From contig NZ_VFMN01000001.1 in assembly GCF_006715055.1 (NCBI RefSeq), forward strand, positions 434,001 to 498,000: a DNA stretch of 64,000 bases, read 5' to 3'. The translations under genes were made by a program, and so were the position numbers. This DNA comes from Lapillicoccus jejuensis (GTDB lineage: Bacteria > Actinomycetota > Actinomycetes > Actinomycetales > Dermatophilaceae). Numbering within the stretch: position 1 is the first letter of the stretch; each line of letters opens with the position of its first letter. The notes under the pieces were generated by a model. It had not been told where the DNA came from. It saw nothing but the letters and a program-made list of their open reading frames with translations, and did no database searches. This document shows, in pieces, positions 1-7,728 of this stretch.

Positions 1-1302
1 CCCGAGACCGTGCGCATCATCAGCGACCGCGTGCTCGCGCCCATGACCGACGGGAGCCTGGCGCCGCACCGGGTGTTCGTCCGGCGCCTGCACCGGCAGA
101 TGGTGCTCCACCAGATGGACCGGCGCACCCGGCACGCGAGCGCCCTGCGTCGCCGGACCGCCTTCGGCGAGCTCCACGACGACGGCACCGGCACCCTCAC
201 CGTCGTCGGCGACGGTCCGCGGGTCACTGCGGCCCTGGACCGGGTCGAGGACATCGCCCGCTCGCTCAAGGCTGGTGGCGACCAGCGTTCGCTGGACGCC
301 CTCCGCTCGGACGTCACCCTCGATCTGCTCCTCGTCGGCTGGCCGGTCGCGCCGCCCACGCCGGCCCGTCCGACAGGAGCGGCCAGGCGAGACGACCGCC
401 CCGCTGACGCGCCGGGCCCCGACACCGACATGTCGGGGGCGCCCGACCCCAGGGACACCAACGACACGACCGCCTCGCCCACGGACACCCGCACGCCCGC
501 CGACGTCGCCACGGACACCCGCACGCCCGCCGACGCCGCCACGGACACCCGCACGCCCGCCGACGCCGCCACGGACACCCGCACGCGCGCCGACGTCGCC
601 ACGGACACCCGCACGCCCGCCGACGCCGCCACGGATACCCGCACGCCCGCCGACGCCGAGAAGCACGGCGTCGACCAGGACCCAGAGCCGGGTGACCTCG
701 TCGACCTCGGACCCTGGTGGGCCCTTGCCGTCGCCCCACCCGCGGTGGTCCACGTCGTGGTCTCGCTCACCTCGCTCCTCGGCGTCGAGGACGGCACCGC
801 CGAGCTACCGGGCCACGGGTTCGTCACCGCCGAGGTCGCCCGCCAGGTCGCCCTGGCGGAGGGCAGCGTGTGGCGTCGCCTCGTCACCGACCCGCTCACG
901 GGGACCGCGCTCGACCTGTCGACCCAGCGGTACCGCCCGACCCCCGCCATGGCCGAACGCGTCGCCGCCCTCGACGGTCACTGCCGTGCCCCGGGCTGCA
1001 CCGTGCCCGCCGACCGGTGCGACCTCGACCACCTCACGCCCTGGCCACGGGGGGAGACTTCCGTACGCAACCTGCGCGCCACCCACCGCCGGCACCACAA
1101 CCACAAGACCCGTGGTCTGTGGCGCTCCGACGAGCCCGACGACGGCGCCCTCGCCGTGACCGGGAAGGGCGGGTCACGATGGCGGACGGTCGGCGGACGC
1201 GAGTACCTCACGGAGCGTTACCGCTACGAGGACCCCGCGCACCACGAACCCGGCGACGACGAGCGTGCCAGAGTCACCGACATCGAGCCCCCGCCGTTCT
1301 GA
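1..1302 (+). CDS. DUF222/13E12-type HNH endonuclease domain protein (5' truncated)
   Basis: The reading frame is open at the left edge, so the N-terminus lies outside the window. The C-terminal part has a classic HNH nuclease module: two zinc-type cysteines (CRAPGC, about 982-999), the Asp-His-Leu catalytic element near 1027 and the HHNH segment near 1093. The upstream part resembles the DUF222 region that usually precedes HNH in this actinobacterial family, which is often multicopy and mobile-like. Between the two lies a low-complexity insert made of six decapeptide repeats (481-660) followed by an acidic linker. The family cuts DNA in a metal-dependent way, but the biological role of DUF222-HNH proteins is unknown. 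The gene converges on the stress-protein gene. Confidence 0.85.
   Translation, partial: PETVRIISDRVLAPMTDGSLAPHRVFVRRLHRQMVLHQMDRRTRHASALRRRTAFGELHDDGTGTLTVVGDGPRVTAALDRVEDIARSLKAGGDQRSLDALRSDVTLDLLLVGWPVAPPTPARPTGAARRDDRPADAPGPDTDMSGAPDPRDTNDTTASPTDTRTPADVATDTRTPADAATDTRTPADAATDTRTRADVATDTRTPADAATDTRTPADAEKHGVDQDPEPGDLVDLGPWWALAVAPPAVVHVVVSLTSLLGVEDGTAELPGHGFVTAEVARQVALAEGSVWRRLVTDPLTGTALDLSTQRYRPTPAMAERVAALDGHCRAPGCTVPADRCDLDHLTPWPRGETSVRNLRATHRRHHNHKTRGLWRSDEPDDGALAVTGKGGSRWRTVGGREYLTERYRYEDPAHHEPGDDERARVTDIEPPPF
481..660 (+). repeat. Six 30-bp tandem repeats inside the HNH gene
   Basis: Six head-to-tail 30-bp units begin ACGGACACCCGCACGCCCGC. They keep the frame and encode a decapeptide close to TDTRTPADAA. 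Units differ by only one or two bases, mostly at GTC/GCC near the end of the unit. There are no spacers. This looks like a coding minisatellite in an interdomain linker. Confidence 0.95.
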
Positions 1303-1308
1303 GACGTG

Positions 1309-1323
1309 CGGGCCGCAGGCCCG
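1309..1323. terminator. Short hairpin between converging genes
   Basis: CGGGCC-GCA-GGCCCG forms a 6-bp perfect stem with a 3-base loop, 7 bases after the HNH stop and 20 bases before the stop of the opposing gene. There is no T-run. It could terminate both transcripts weakly. Confidence 0.4.
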
Positions 1324-1342
1324 GCGACCGAGCCCCGGCCGA

Positions 1343-1852
1343 TCAGGTCAGCGTCGGACCGACGACACCCTCACGGGCCAGGATCTCGCGCGCCTGCTGG
1401 GCGACCTTGTGCTCGCAGAGCACCTCGAACCGGCTCGGGACGATCTGGCTGACCGAGCTGAAGTCACGCCGGCCACCGGTGGCCGCGTAGCCGATCGCGC
1501 TCCACACCAGACCGAAGAGGGCACCCACGAGGACCGTCGACAGCACGAGCGCCAGCACGTTGTTCTGGCTGTCGAAGAGGGCGAAGATGAAGCCGACGAA
1601 GAGCCCGAGCCACACGCCGGAGAGCGCACCCGCCGCCAGCACCCGACCCCACGTGAGCCGGCCGGTGATCCGTTCGAGCTGCTTGAGGTCCGTGCCGACG
1701 ATGAGGCAGTTCTGCACCGGGAACTGCGCGTCGGACAGCGTGTCGATGGCCTTCTGCGCGGCGTCGTACGTGTCGAAGGTGCCCAGCGACATCGGGTACT
1801 CCAGCGACAGACGGGCCCGTACGGCGCTGAGGGAGTTCGGCTGGCTGCTCAT
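1343..1852 (-). CDS. General stress protein 17M-like small membrane protein
   Basis: 169 residues. The N-terminal half resembles the YflT/general-stress-17M domain (TFDTYDAAQKAIDTL ... NCLIVGTDL). The middle has two hydrophobic, Gly-rich segments (about residues 70-92 and 98-120) that would span the membrane, and a soluble tail follows. Members of the family are induced by general stress; their biochemical role is unknown. The ATG at 1852 is chosen because homology begins just after it and GACACT lies 6 bases upstream, consistent with leaderless transcription. It diverges from the MarR gene across 90 bp. Confidence 0.8.
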   Translation of the reverse strand: MSSQPNSLSAVRARLSLEYPMSLGTFDTYDAAQKAIDTLSDAQFPVQNCLIVGTDLKQLERITGRLTWGRVLAAGALSGVWLGLFVGFIFALFDSQNNVLALVLSTVLVGALFGLVWSAIGYAATGGRRDFSSVSQIVPSRFEVLCEHKVAQQAREILAREGVVGPTLT

Positions 1853-1930
1853 GGTCCCAGTGTCGCAGATGGGCCGCCACCCGGTCCCGGACGGAACGCG
1901 CGTCCCACCGGGGCGCACAGCGGCGGCACC

Positions 1931-1936
1931 TACGGT
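1931..1936 (+). promoter_or_regulatory. -10 element (TACGGT) of the MarR gene, leaderless type
   Basis: TACGGT matches TANNNT and ends 6 bases before the ATG at 1943, so transcription should start at or next to the start codon. No Shine-Dalgarno sequence is present. Confidence 0.55.
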
Positions 1937-1942
1937 GGAACC

Positions 1943-2326
1943 ATGATCTCCGACGAGGAGTACCGGCGGCTGCTGACCTTCCGCACCCGGCTGCGCGAGT
2001 TCCACGCGTGGAGCCAGCAGGCGGCGGCCACCCAGGGGCTGACGCACGCCCAGCACCAGCTCCTGGTCGCGGTCCGCGGGCACGAGGACCCGGCGGGCCC
2101 GACCATCGGGGACGTCGCGACGTACCTGCTCGTCAAGCACCACACCGCATCCGGCCTGGCCGACCGGACCGAGCGGCTCGGTCTCACCGAGCGCACCCGC
2201 GACGAGCACGACCAGCGGGCGGTCCGCCTGCGCCTGACCGGACACGGCGCCGAGGTCCTCGAGGCGCTGTCGGAGATCCACCTCGAGGAGCTGCGCCGGC
2301 TCGCCCCGGTCCTCGACGCGCTCTGA
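1943..2326 (+). CDS. MarR-family transcriptional regulator
   Basis: 127 residues, typical of small MarR proteins. The winged-helix region reads HAQHQLLVAVRGH ... TIGDVATYLLVKHHTASGLADR, where the recognition helix is expected. The wing follows (LGLTERTRDEHDQRAVRLRLT) and contains the family's D-x-R-D-R-like pattern as DEHDQR. C-terminal helices would form the dimer interface. It probably binds DNA as a dimer and responds to a small ligand; target and ligand cannot be told. It converges on the acyl-CoA dehydrogenase gene and diverges from the stress-protein gene. Confidence 0.85.
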   Translation: MISDEEYRRLLTFRTRLREFHAWSQQAAATQGLTHAQHQLLVAVRGHEDPAGPTIGDVATYLLVKHHTASGLADRTERLGLTERTRDEHDQRAVRLRLTGHGAEVLEALSEIHLEELRRLAPVLDAL

Positions 2327-2362
2327 GCCGCAACCCCTGAGCCGCAACCCCTGAGCCGCAAC
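2324..2362. repeat. 14-bp tandem repeat overlapping the MarR stop codon
   Basis: TGAGCCGCAACCCC occurs twice in full and a third time in part (11 bases), starting with the MarR stop codon itself. It fills almost the whole gap between two converging genes. It looks like recent slippage duplication; no function is evident. Confidence 0.85.
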
Positions 2363-2367
2363 ATCGC

Positions 2368-3570
2368 TCAGCCCTTGAGCTTGTACTCCTCCAGCAGGCG
2401 CCGGCCGATGATCATCTTCTGGATGTCGGCGGTGCCCTCGCCGATGAGCAGCATCGGCGCCTCGCGGTAGAGCCGCTCGATCTCGTACTCCTTCGAGTAG
2501 CCGTAGCCGCCGTGGATCCGGAACGAGTCCTCGACCACCTGGGCGCAGTACTCGCTGGCGAGGTACTTGGCCATCCCGGCCTCGAGGTCGTTGCGCTTCC
2601 CGGCGTCCTTCACCGTGGCCGCCTTGACCATCATCTGGTGCGACGCCTCGACCTTGGTCGCCATCTCGGCGAGCCGGAACATCACCGCCTGGTGCTCGGC
2701 GATCTTCTTGCCGAAGGTCTCCCGCTGCTGCGCGTAGGCCACCCCGAGCTCGAAGGCGCGCCGCGCCACCCCGCACCCGCGCGCGGCGACGTTGACCCGG
2801 CCCACCTCGACGCCGTCCATCATCTGGTAGAAACCGCGGCCCGGCTCGCCGCCGAGGATCTGCGCCGTGCTCGTCCGGTAGCCGTCGAGGACCAGCTCGG
2901 TCGTGTCGACGCCCTTGTAGCCCATCTTGTCGATCTTCCCCGGCACGGTGAGGCCCGGCGCGGTCTCGCCGAAGCCGGGCTCCTTCTCGACGAGGAACGT
3001 CGTCATGTTCTTGTAGACGGACTCGGCGCCGGTGTCGGTCTTGACGAGCACCGCGACGAGCGTCGACGACCCACCGTTGGTGAGCCACATCTTCTGGCCG
3101 TTGATCGTCCACTCGTCCGAGCCCTCGGCCCGCACCGCCTTCGTCGTGATGCCGGAGACGTCGGAGCCGCAGCCCGGCTCGCTCATCGAGAACGCCCCCC
3201 GCACCTCACCCGTCGCCATCCGCGGGAGGTAGCGCTGCTTCTGCTCCTCGGTGCCGTGCTGCAGCAGGAGGTAGGCGACGATGAAGTGCGTGTTGATGAT
3301 GCCGCTCACCGACATCCACCCGCGCGCGATCTCCTCGACGCACAGGGCGTAGGTGAGCAGCGACTCCCCCAGCCCGCCGTACTCCTCGGGGATCATCAGC
3401 CCGAAGATCCCCATCTCCTTCATCGCCTCGACGATCTTCTCCGGGTACTCGTCGGCGTGCTCGAGCGCCGTCGCCACCGGGATGATCTGCTCGTCGACGA
3501 ACTGCCGCACGAGGGCGAGCAGCTCGGTCTGCTCCTCGGTGAGTCCGTCGGTCTGCTGCAGTCGCGCCAT
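2368..3570 (-). CDS. Acyl-CoA dehydrogenase
   Basis: 400 residues, standard length. It shows the family order: N-terminal helical domain, a beta-barrel with FAD/substrate signatures (GAFSMSEPGCGSD at about 125-137, WTINGQKMWLTNG at about 153-165), and a C-terminal helical domain ending in the ADIQKMIIGRRLL signature. The YGYSKEYEIERLYREA segment is also typical. It oxidises an acyl-CoA to the 2-enoyl-CoA with FAD, passing electrons to ETF. Chain length or branching cannot be read safely. It stands alone, with its own promoter-like CATACT 6 bases before the ATG, although two CoA-ester lyases lie about 1.5 kb upstream on the same strand. Confidence 0.93.
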   Translation of the reverse strand: MARLQQTDGLTEEQTELLALVRQFVDEQIIPVATALEHADEYPEKIVEAMKEMGIFGLMIPEEYGGLGESLLTYALCVEEIARGWMSVSGIINTHFIVAYLLLQHGTEEQKQRYLPRMATGEVRGAFSMSEPGCGSDVSGITTKAVRAEGSDEWTINGQKMWLTNGGSSTLVAVLVKTDTGAESVYKNMTTFLVEKEPGFGETAPGLTVPGKIDKMGYKGVDTTELVLDGYRTSTAQILGGEPGRGFYQMMDGVEVGRVNVAARGCGVARRAFELGVAYAQQRETFGKKIAEHQAVMFRLAEMATKVEASHQMMVKAATVKDAGKRNDLEAGMAKYLASEYCAQVVEDSFRIHGGYGYSKEYEIERLYREAPMLLIGEGTADIQKMIIGRRLLEEYKLKG

Positions 3571-3576
3571 GGCCCG

Positions 3577-3582
3577 AGTATG
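3577..3582 (-). promoter_or_regulatory. -10 element (CATACT) of the acyl-CoA dehydrogenase gene
   Basis: Read on the minus strand, CATACT ends 6 bases before the ATG at 3570. No ribosome-binding site is seen, so a leaderless transcript is likely. Confidence 0.45.
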
Positions 3583-3663
3583 CCGACGGGCCCACGGCCC
3601 GGCCCCGGCGTCGGCCTGTGAGACCTGCCACCTGTGGCGCCGCGCACAGCCCGTACGACGTCG

Positions 3664-4566
3664 CTACGCGCCCTTCAGCGTCGCGTCGAGGAAGGCGTGC
3701 CAGGTCGGCTGGCCGTCGGTGAGCGCGCCGCCGCGCCCGATCCGGGTGAGGACGCGCCCGCTCGCCGCCCGGGTGGCGTCGTCCCAGACGCCGCCGGTGT
3801 CGACCGGCTCGTCCCACACCCAGGTGAGCATCCCCTGCACCGCCTGCACCTGCGCGCGCGACCGGGTCCGCAGCTGGGAGCCGCCCTCGCCCACCCGGCC
3901 GTCGTCGACGTGGACGTGGCTGTGGTGCAGGTCGTTCCACAGGTGCGTGAGGACCGAGTCGAAGTCGCGGTGCAGCCCGGCGACCGTGCGCCAGTAGCGG
4001 GTTCGCGCCGTCGTCAGCTGCTCGCCGGCGAACCGCGACCACAGGTCGTAGCGGCAGGACACGACGACCTGACCCGACGCGTCGACGAGCCGGGTGAGGT
4101 CGAAGGCGCGCCCGGCGTTGTGCCACGACGCGCACCCGCCGGCGCTGTCGACGCTGCCGTCGGCGGCCACCCCCGTCCCGTCCGGGTCACCCTCGATCCA
4201 CGTGCCGAGGCTCCACACCTGCGCCACGGCCGGCAGACCGGACGTCGACCGGTGCCGGGCGAACCACGCCTCGAGCCGGCCCCCGAAGCGCGGCTCCAGC
4301 CGGAACGACGTCGGCTCGCCGTTCTCGTCGTAGACCAGCGGCAGCCCGCCGAGGGTGCGCTGCGTCGACAGCGCGGTCGCGGCCACGCAGGTCGGGCGAC
4401 CTCCGGGCAGCGGCGGGTCGGCAGGCCCCGTCACCCGCTCGGCGACGGCGCCGGGCCCGCCGAGCTCGCGGACGCCGAGACCGAGACCGACCGCGCCGGC
4501 CACGCCGAGACCCCCGAGGACGAGGGCGCCCCGGCGGGTCAACCGCACCCCGGGGTCGCCGTCCAC
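3664..4566 (-). CDS. Exported M15-type/extensin-like zinc peptidase
   Basis: 300 residues. The N-terminus has a twin-arginine-like signal (LTRRGALVLGGLGVAG) followed by a hydrophobic stretch. The catalytic part contains SWHNAGRAFDL, matching the S-x-H-x2-G-x-A-x-D zinc motif of M15 peptidases, and later HHSHVHVD, which supplies the H-x-H ligand pair. Such enzymes are usually D,D- or L,D-carboxypeptidases or endopeptidases acting on peptidoglycan outside the membrane; the exact bond cut is not predictable. The GTG at 4566 is preferred because TACCCT lies 6 bases upstream; a GTG at 4548 is possible. It diverges from the DinB-like gene. Confidence 0.75.
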   Translation of the reverse strand: MDGDPGVRLTRRGALVLGGLGVAGAVGLGLGVRELGGPGAVAERVTGPADPPLPGGRPTCVAATALSTQRTLGGLPLVYDENGEPTSFRLEPRFGGRLEAWFARHRSTSGLPAVAQVWSLGTWIEGDPDGTGVAADGSVDSAGGCASWHNAGRAFDLTRLVDASGQVVVSCRYDLWSRFAGEQLTTARTRYWRTVAGLHRDFDSVLTHLWNDLHHSHVHVDDGRVGEGGSQLRTRSRAQVQAVQGMLTWVWDEPVDTGGVWDDATRAASGRVLTRIGRGGALTDGQPTWHAFLDATLKGA

Positions 4567-4572
4567 CCCTGA

Positions 4573-4578
4573 AGGGTA
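4573..4578 (-). promoter_or_regulatory. -10 element (TACCCT) of the M15-like peptidase gene
   Basis: TACCCT on the minus strand is followed by 6 bases and then the GTG at 4566, with no ribosome-binding site between. This decides the start and suggests a leaderless mRNA. Confidence 0.5.
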
Positions 4579-4621
4579 AGGGGGTTGTGCCGAGCCCGCG
4601 GTGCCCGCCACGCTTGGCCCG

Positions 4622-5149
4622 ATGAGCACCGACGACGCCCGCACCGACCCGCGGCCCTTCGACGGCGACGAGCGTGCCACCCTGCTCGGCTTCCTCGCGG
4701 GCCAGCGCGAGATCCTGCGCCGCAAGTGCGCCGGCCTCGATGCCGACCAGCTCGCCCGTACCCTGCCGCCCTCCACGCTGACCCTCGGTGGTCTGCTCAA
4801 CCACGCGACCCTCAACGAGAACTGGTGGTTCGTCGTCCGGCTCGGCGGCGGGGCCCCGCACCCCGCGTTCGCCGAGGTGGACTTCGACGCCGACCCCGAC
4901 TTCGAGTTCCACGAGGCGGCGCACCTCTCGCCGGAGGAGCTCCGGTGCCGGTACGACGACGCGTGCGCCGCGAGCGACGCGGTCCTGGCCGGGATCGACG
5001 ACCTGTCGACCCGCACCGTCGCCGCGACCCGGGACGGCGAGCGGATGAGCGCGCGCTGGGTGCTCCTGCACATGGTCGAGGAGACGGCCCGGCACGCGGG
5101 CCACGCCGACCTGCTGCGCGAGGCCGTCGACGGCGCGACGGGCGAGTAG
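4622..5149 (+). CDS. DinB-like/DUF664 family protein
   Basis: 175 residues with the four-helix DinB-like pattern. An N-terminal helix has a central LxxFLAGQREILRRKCAGLDADQLAR, followed by LGGLLNHATLNENWWF, where the first metal-type histidine of the fold sits, and near the C-terminus VLLHMVEETARHAGHADLLREAVDG with several histidines. Relatives in actinobacteria include mycothiol-dependent enzymes and many uncharacterised metalloproteins; the mshB gene later in the window makes a thiol-dependent role conceivable. The ATG at 4622 is preceded by CACGCT and 7 bases. An in-frame upstream start at 4601 is less likely. Confidence 0.7.
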   Translation: MSTDDARTDPRPFDGDERATLLGFLAGQREILRRKCAGLDADQLARTLPPSTLTLGGLLNHATLNENWWFVVRLGGGAPHPAFAEVDFDADPDFEFHEAAHLSPEELRCRYDDACAASDAVLAGIDDLSTRTVAATRDGERMSARWVLLHMVEETARHAGHADLLREAVDGATGE

Positions 5150-5174
5150 CGGCTCGGCCCCCGAGGTCGCGGGT

Positions 5175-6047
5175 TCAGCCCCGCGCGGCGACCGCCTCGG
5201 CCATCGCGAGGGTCCGGCGCGCGCTCTCGACGTGCAGGTTCTCGACCATCCGGCCCCGGTGCGTGACGACGCCGCGACCCTGCGCCGACGCCTCCTCGAA
5301 GGCGGCGATGAGCTCGCGGGCGTCGTCGACCGCCGCCTCGTCGGGCGCGAACACCCGGTTGGCCACCTCGACCTGCCCCGGGTGGATGAGCGTCTTGCCG
5401 TCGAAGCCGAGGTCACGCCCCTGCCGGCACTCGGCCTCGAAGCCCTCGAGGTCCTTGACGTCGTTGTAGACCCCGTCGAGCACCGCGACCCCGGCCGCGC
5501 GCGCCCCGAGCACCGCGAGCGACAGGGCGGTGAGCAGGGGCGCCCGGCCGGGCACGTGCGCGGCGTACAGCTCCTTGACGAGGTCGTTGGTGCCGAGGAC
5601 GAGAGCGGCGAGCCGCGGCGAGGCCGCGGCGACGTCCCGGACGTCGAGCACCGCCTGCGGCGTCTCGACCATCGCCCACAACCGCGTGCGCTCCGGCGCC
5701 CCACCGGCCTCCAGGGCCGCGACGAGCGCGCGCACCTGGTCGGCCGAGCCGACCTTCGGGACGACCACGGCGTGCGGTCCCGCGGCCGCGGCGGCGGCGA
5801 GGTCGGCCGCGTGCCACGGCGTCCCGACGGCGTTGACCCGGATGGCGACCTCGCGGTCCCCGTACGCGCCGGATCGCACGGCGGCGCAGGCGTTCTCGCG
5901 CGCGGCGTCCTTGGCGTCCGGCGCGACGGCGTCCTCGAGGTCGAGGATGAGCGCGTCGGCAGGAAGGGTGCGCGCCTTCTCCAGCGCGCGCTCGTTCGAC
6001 GCCGGCATGTAGAGGACGGACCGCCGCGGGACGAGCCCGCCGGTCAC
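5175..6047 (-). CDS. HpcH/HpaI aldolase / CitE-like CoA-ester lyase or thioesterase
   Basis: 290 residues of the CitE-like TIM-barrel family: [18 protein letters not shown] at the start, [10 protein letters not shown] (Mg-binding acidic residues), EVAIRVN, VVVPKV and [12 protein letters not shown], ending with [16 protein letters not shown]. These proteins cleave or hydrolyse (3S)-malyl-CoA, citramalyl-CoA or related esters. The GTG start overlaps the TGA of the upstream lyase gene by 4 bases (GTGA), so the two are translationally coupled. Two paralogues side by side recall Mcl1/Mcl2 pairs, in which one is a lyase and the other a malyl-CoA thioesterase; that assignment is inference. Confidence 0.8.
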   Translation of the reverse strand: MTGGLVPRRSVLYMPASNERALEKARTLPADALILDLEDAVAPDAKDAARENACAAVRSGAYGDREVAIRVNAVGTPWHAADLAAAAAAGPHAVVVPKVGSADQVRALVAALEAGGAPERTRLWAMVETPQAVLDVRDVAAASPRLAALVLGTNDLVKELYAAHVPGRAPLLTALSLAVLGARAAGVAVLDGVYNDVKDLEGFEAECRQGRDLGFDGKTLIHPGQVEVANRVFAPDEAAVDDARELIAAFEEASAQGRGVVTHRGRMVENLHVESARRTLAMAEAVAARG

Positions 6048-7108
6048 GAGGCCGCGCCGTACAGCCGGGCCAGCTCGGGGTCGGTCGCCGCGAGCTCCTC
6101 GGCCAGGCCGAGCAGGACCCGGCACTGCTTGAGCGACGCGTCGTCCTCCATCCTGCCGTCGAGCATGACCGCCCCCGTCCCGTCGCCCATCGCCTCGACG
6201 ACGGCGCGCGCGTGCGCGACGTCCTCGGCGCTCGGGCTGAACACCCGCGTGGCGATGGGGATCTGGACCGGGTGCAGCGACCACGCCCCGACGCAGCCGA
6301 GCAGGAACGCGTTGCGGAACTGGTCCTCGCAGGCCACGACGTCGGCGATGTCGCCGAACGGCCCGTAGTACGGCTGGATCCCCGCGGCGACGCACGCGTC
6401 GACCATCCGCGCGATCGTGTAGTGCCACAGGTCCTGCTGCGCCGTGGACCGCGGCGACCGCTCGCCGTGCACGTCGCCGTCGACCGGGTCGGTCCGCACG
6501 AGGTAGCCCGGGTGCCCGCCCCCGACCCGCGTCGTCTTCATCCGCCGGGACGCCGCGAGGTCGGCCGGCCCCAGCGACAGACCCTGCATCCGCGGGCTCG
6601 CCGCGCAGATCTCCTCGACGTTGGTCATCCCGCGGGCCGTCTCGAGGATCGCGTGCACGAGGATCGGTCGCTGCAGCCCCGCCTTCGCCTCGAGCTGCGC
6701 GAGCAGGCGGTCGACGTAGTGGATGTCCTGCGCGCCCTCGACCTTCGGCACCATGACGACGTCGAGCCGGTCGCCGATCGCGGGCACCAGCGTCGTGAGG
6801 TCGTCGAGCAGCCACGGGCTGTCGAGCGAGTTGACCCGCGTCCACAGCTGCGTCGGCCCGAAGTCCGTGGCCCGCGCGATCTCCACGAGGCCCTCGCGCG
6901 CCGCGACCTTGCTGTCCGCCTTGACCGCGTCCTCGAGGTTGCCCAGCAGCACGTCGACCGTGCCGACCATGGCCGGCACCTTCGCCGCCATCCTCGGGTT
7001 GCTCGGGTCGAAGAAGTGGATGGCCCTCGACGGCCGGGCCGGCACCTCCCGCAGCGGGGCCGGGGCGCCGACGGCGAGCGGGGCGTAGAAGTCCTTCGGG
7101 TGGCGCAC
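6044..7108 (-). CDS. Malyl-CoA lyase-like CitE-family protein
   Basis: 354 residues, longer than the downstream paralogue. It keeps the family core: [17 protein letters not shown] (Mg ligands), [45 protein letters not shown] and [14 protein letters not shown]. The extra length and the [19 protein letters not shown] segment fit the malyl-CoA/beta-methylmalyl-CoA lyase branch, which splits malyl-CoA into glyoxylate and acetyl-CoA. The GTG start at 7108 has TAGCGT 6 bases upstream. No crotonyl-CoA carboxylase/reductase or mutase lies nearby, so a complete ethylmalonyl-CoA pathway is not shown here. Confidence 0.78.
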   Translation of the reverse strand: MRHPKDFYAPLAVGAPAPLREVPARPSRAIHFFDPSNPRMAAKVPAMVGTVDVLLGNLEDAVKADSKVAAREGLVEIARATDFGPTQLWTRVNSLDSPWLLDDLTTLVPAIGDRLDVVMVPKVEGAQDIHYVDRLLAQLEAKAGLQRPILVHAILETARGMTNVEEICAASPRMQGLSLGPADLAASRRMKTTRVGGGHPGYLVRTDPVDGDVHGERSPRSTAQQDLWHYTIARMVDACVAAGIQPYYGPFGDIADVVACEDQFRNAFLLGCVGAWSLHPVQIPIATRVFSPSAEDVAHARAVVEAMGDGTGAVMLDGRMEDDASLKQCRVLLGLAEELAATDPELARLYGAAS

Positions 7109-7114
7109 GGCGCG

Positions 7115-7120
7115 ACGCTA
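7115..7120 (-). promoter_or_regulatory. -10 element (TAGCGT) of the two-gene lyase operon
   Basis: TAGCGT on the minus strand, 6 bases before the GTG at 7108, with no ribosome-binding site. It probably drives both lyase genes. Confidence 0.55.
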
Positions 7121-7176
7121 GCAGCGGGTGGCGCGCCCCCGTTATGACGCAGGACACCCCTGGCGCGGACCCTGGC

Positions 7177-7182
7177 TAGTCT
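7177..7182 (+). promoter_or_regulatory. -10 element (TAGTCT) of the 7189 gene
   Basis: TAGTCT is followed by CGTGCC and the ATG at 7189, the leaderless spacing seen repeatedly in this window. Confidence 0.55.
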
Positions 7183-7188
7183 CGTGCC

Positions 7189-7698
7189 ATGGCCGACGAC
7201 CCCACGGACGACCCCCTGCTCGGGGCGGCGATGACCCGCTCCGGGGTGCTGTGGGTCGACGTCCCGGGCGACCGGGCCCGGCCGGCCTGGTTCGCCTGGT
7301 CCGAGGGGACGGCGTACGTCGTCAACGGTCCCGGCGAGCAGTACCTGCCGTGGCTCCCCGAGTTCGTCGACCTCGTCCTGCGCAGCCAGGACACCGGGGG
7401 CCGGCTGCTGCGGGTCCGCGCCCGCACCCGCGTCCTCGACCCCCGGGGCGTCGAGTGGGGCCCCGCCGTGGAGGCGCTCGTCGCCGAGCGGCTCAACGCC
7501 ACCGGCGACGTCCGCGAGCGCTGGCGGCGCGAGTGCGCGGTCACCGCGCTCACCCCCGTCGGGGAGCTCCTCGAGCGCCCCGGCACGTACGACGACGCCT
7601 CGGGCGCCACGCCGCCCGCCCCCACCCGCGCGACGACGACGACCTGGCGCCCGCGCCACCTGGGCGGACGCCCGGCCCGTCGGCGCGGGACCCGGTGA
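7189..7698 (+). CDS. Conserved actinobacterial protein of unknown function
   Basis: 169 residues; family not recognised with confidence. The first 110 residues read like a compact beta-rich domain (SGVLWVDVPGDRARPAWFAWSEGTAYVVNGPGEQYLPWL), reminiscent of FMN-binding split-barrel or PPOX-type folds, but no cofactor motif is clear. The C-terminal 35 residues are Pro/Thr/Arg-rich and probably disordered. It lies directly upstream of the MgtE-like gene with a 30-bp gap containing that gene's own -10 element, so co-regulation is possible but not required. Confidence 0.6.
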   Translation: MADDPTDDPLLGAAMTRSGVLWVDVPGDRARPAWFAWSEGTAYVVNGPGEQYLPWLPEFVDLVLRSQDTGGRLLRVRARTRVLDPRGVEWGPAVEALVAERLNATGDVRERWRRECAVTALTPVGELLERPGTYDDASGATPPAPTRATTTTWRPRHLGGRPARRRGTR

Positions 7699-7716
7699 GC
7701 GCCCAGGGCCGGCCGA

Positions 7717-7722
7717 TAGCCT
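7717..7722 (+). promoter_or_regulatory. -10 element (TAGCCT) of the MgtE-like gene
   Basis: TAGCCT, then GACCGG, then the GTG at 7729. The 6-base spacing and the missing Shine-Dalgarno sequence support a leaderless GTG start. Confidence 0.6.
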
Positions 7723-7728
7723 GACCGG

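Noticed and set aside
481-660. CRISPR-like regular repeat
   Set aside because: The 30-bp units are contiguous, have no spacers and stay in frame inside an HNH gene, so they are a coding tandem repeat.
1343-3112. Very long minus-strand reading frame through the MarR gene
   Set aside because: Only the last 169 codons match a protein family; the rest is the antisense of the MarR and acyl-CoA dehydrogenase genes, as expected in high-GC DNA.
2368-7108. Complete ethylmalonyl-CoA pathway from the acyl-CoA dehydrogenase plus two lyases
   Set aside because: No crotonyl-CoA carboxylase/reductase, ethylmalonyl-CoA mutase or mesaconyl-CoA hydratase is present, and the dehydrogenase has its own promoter and no pathway-specific signature I can read.
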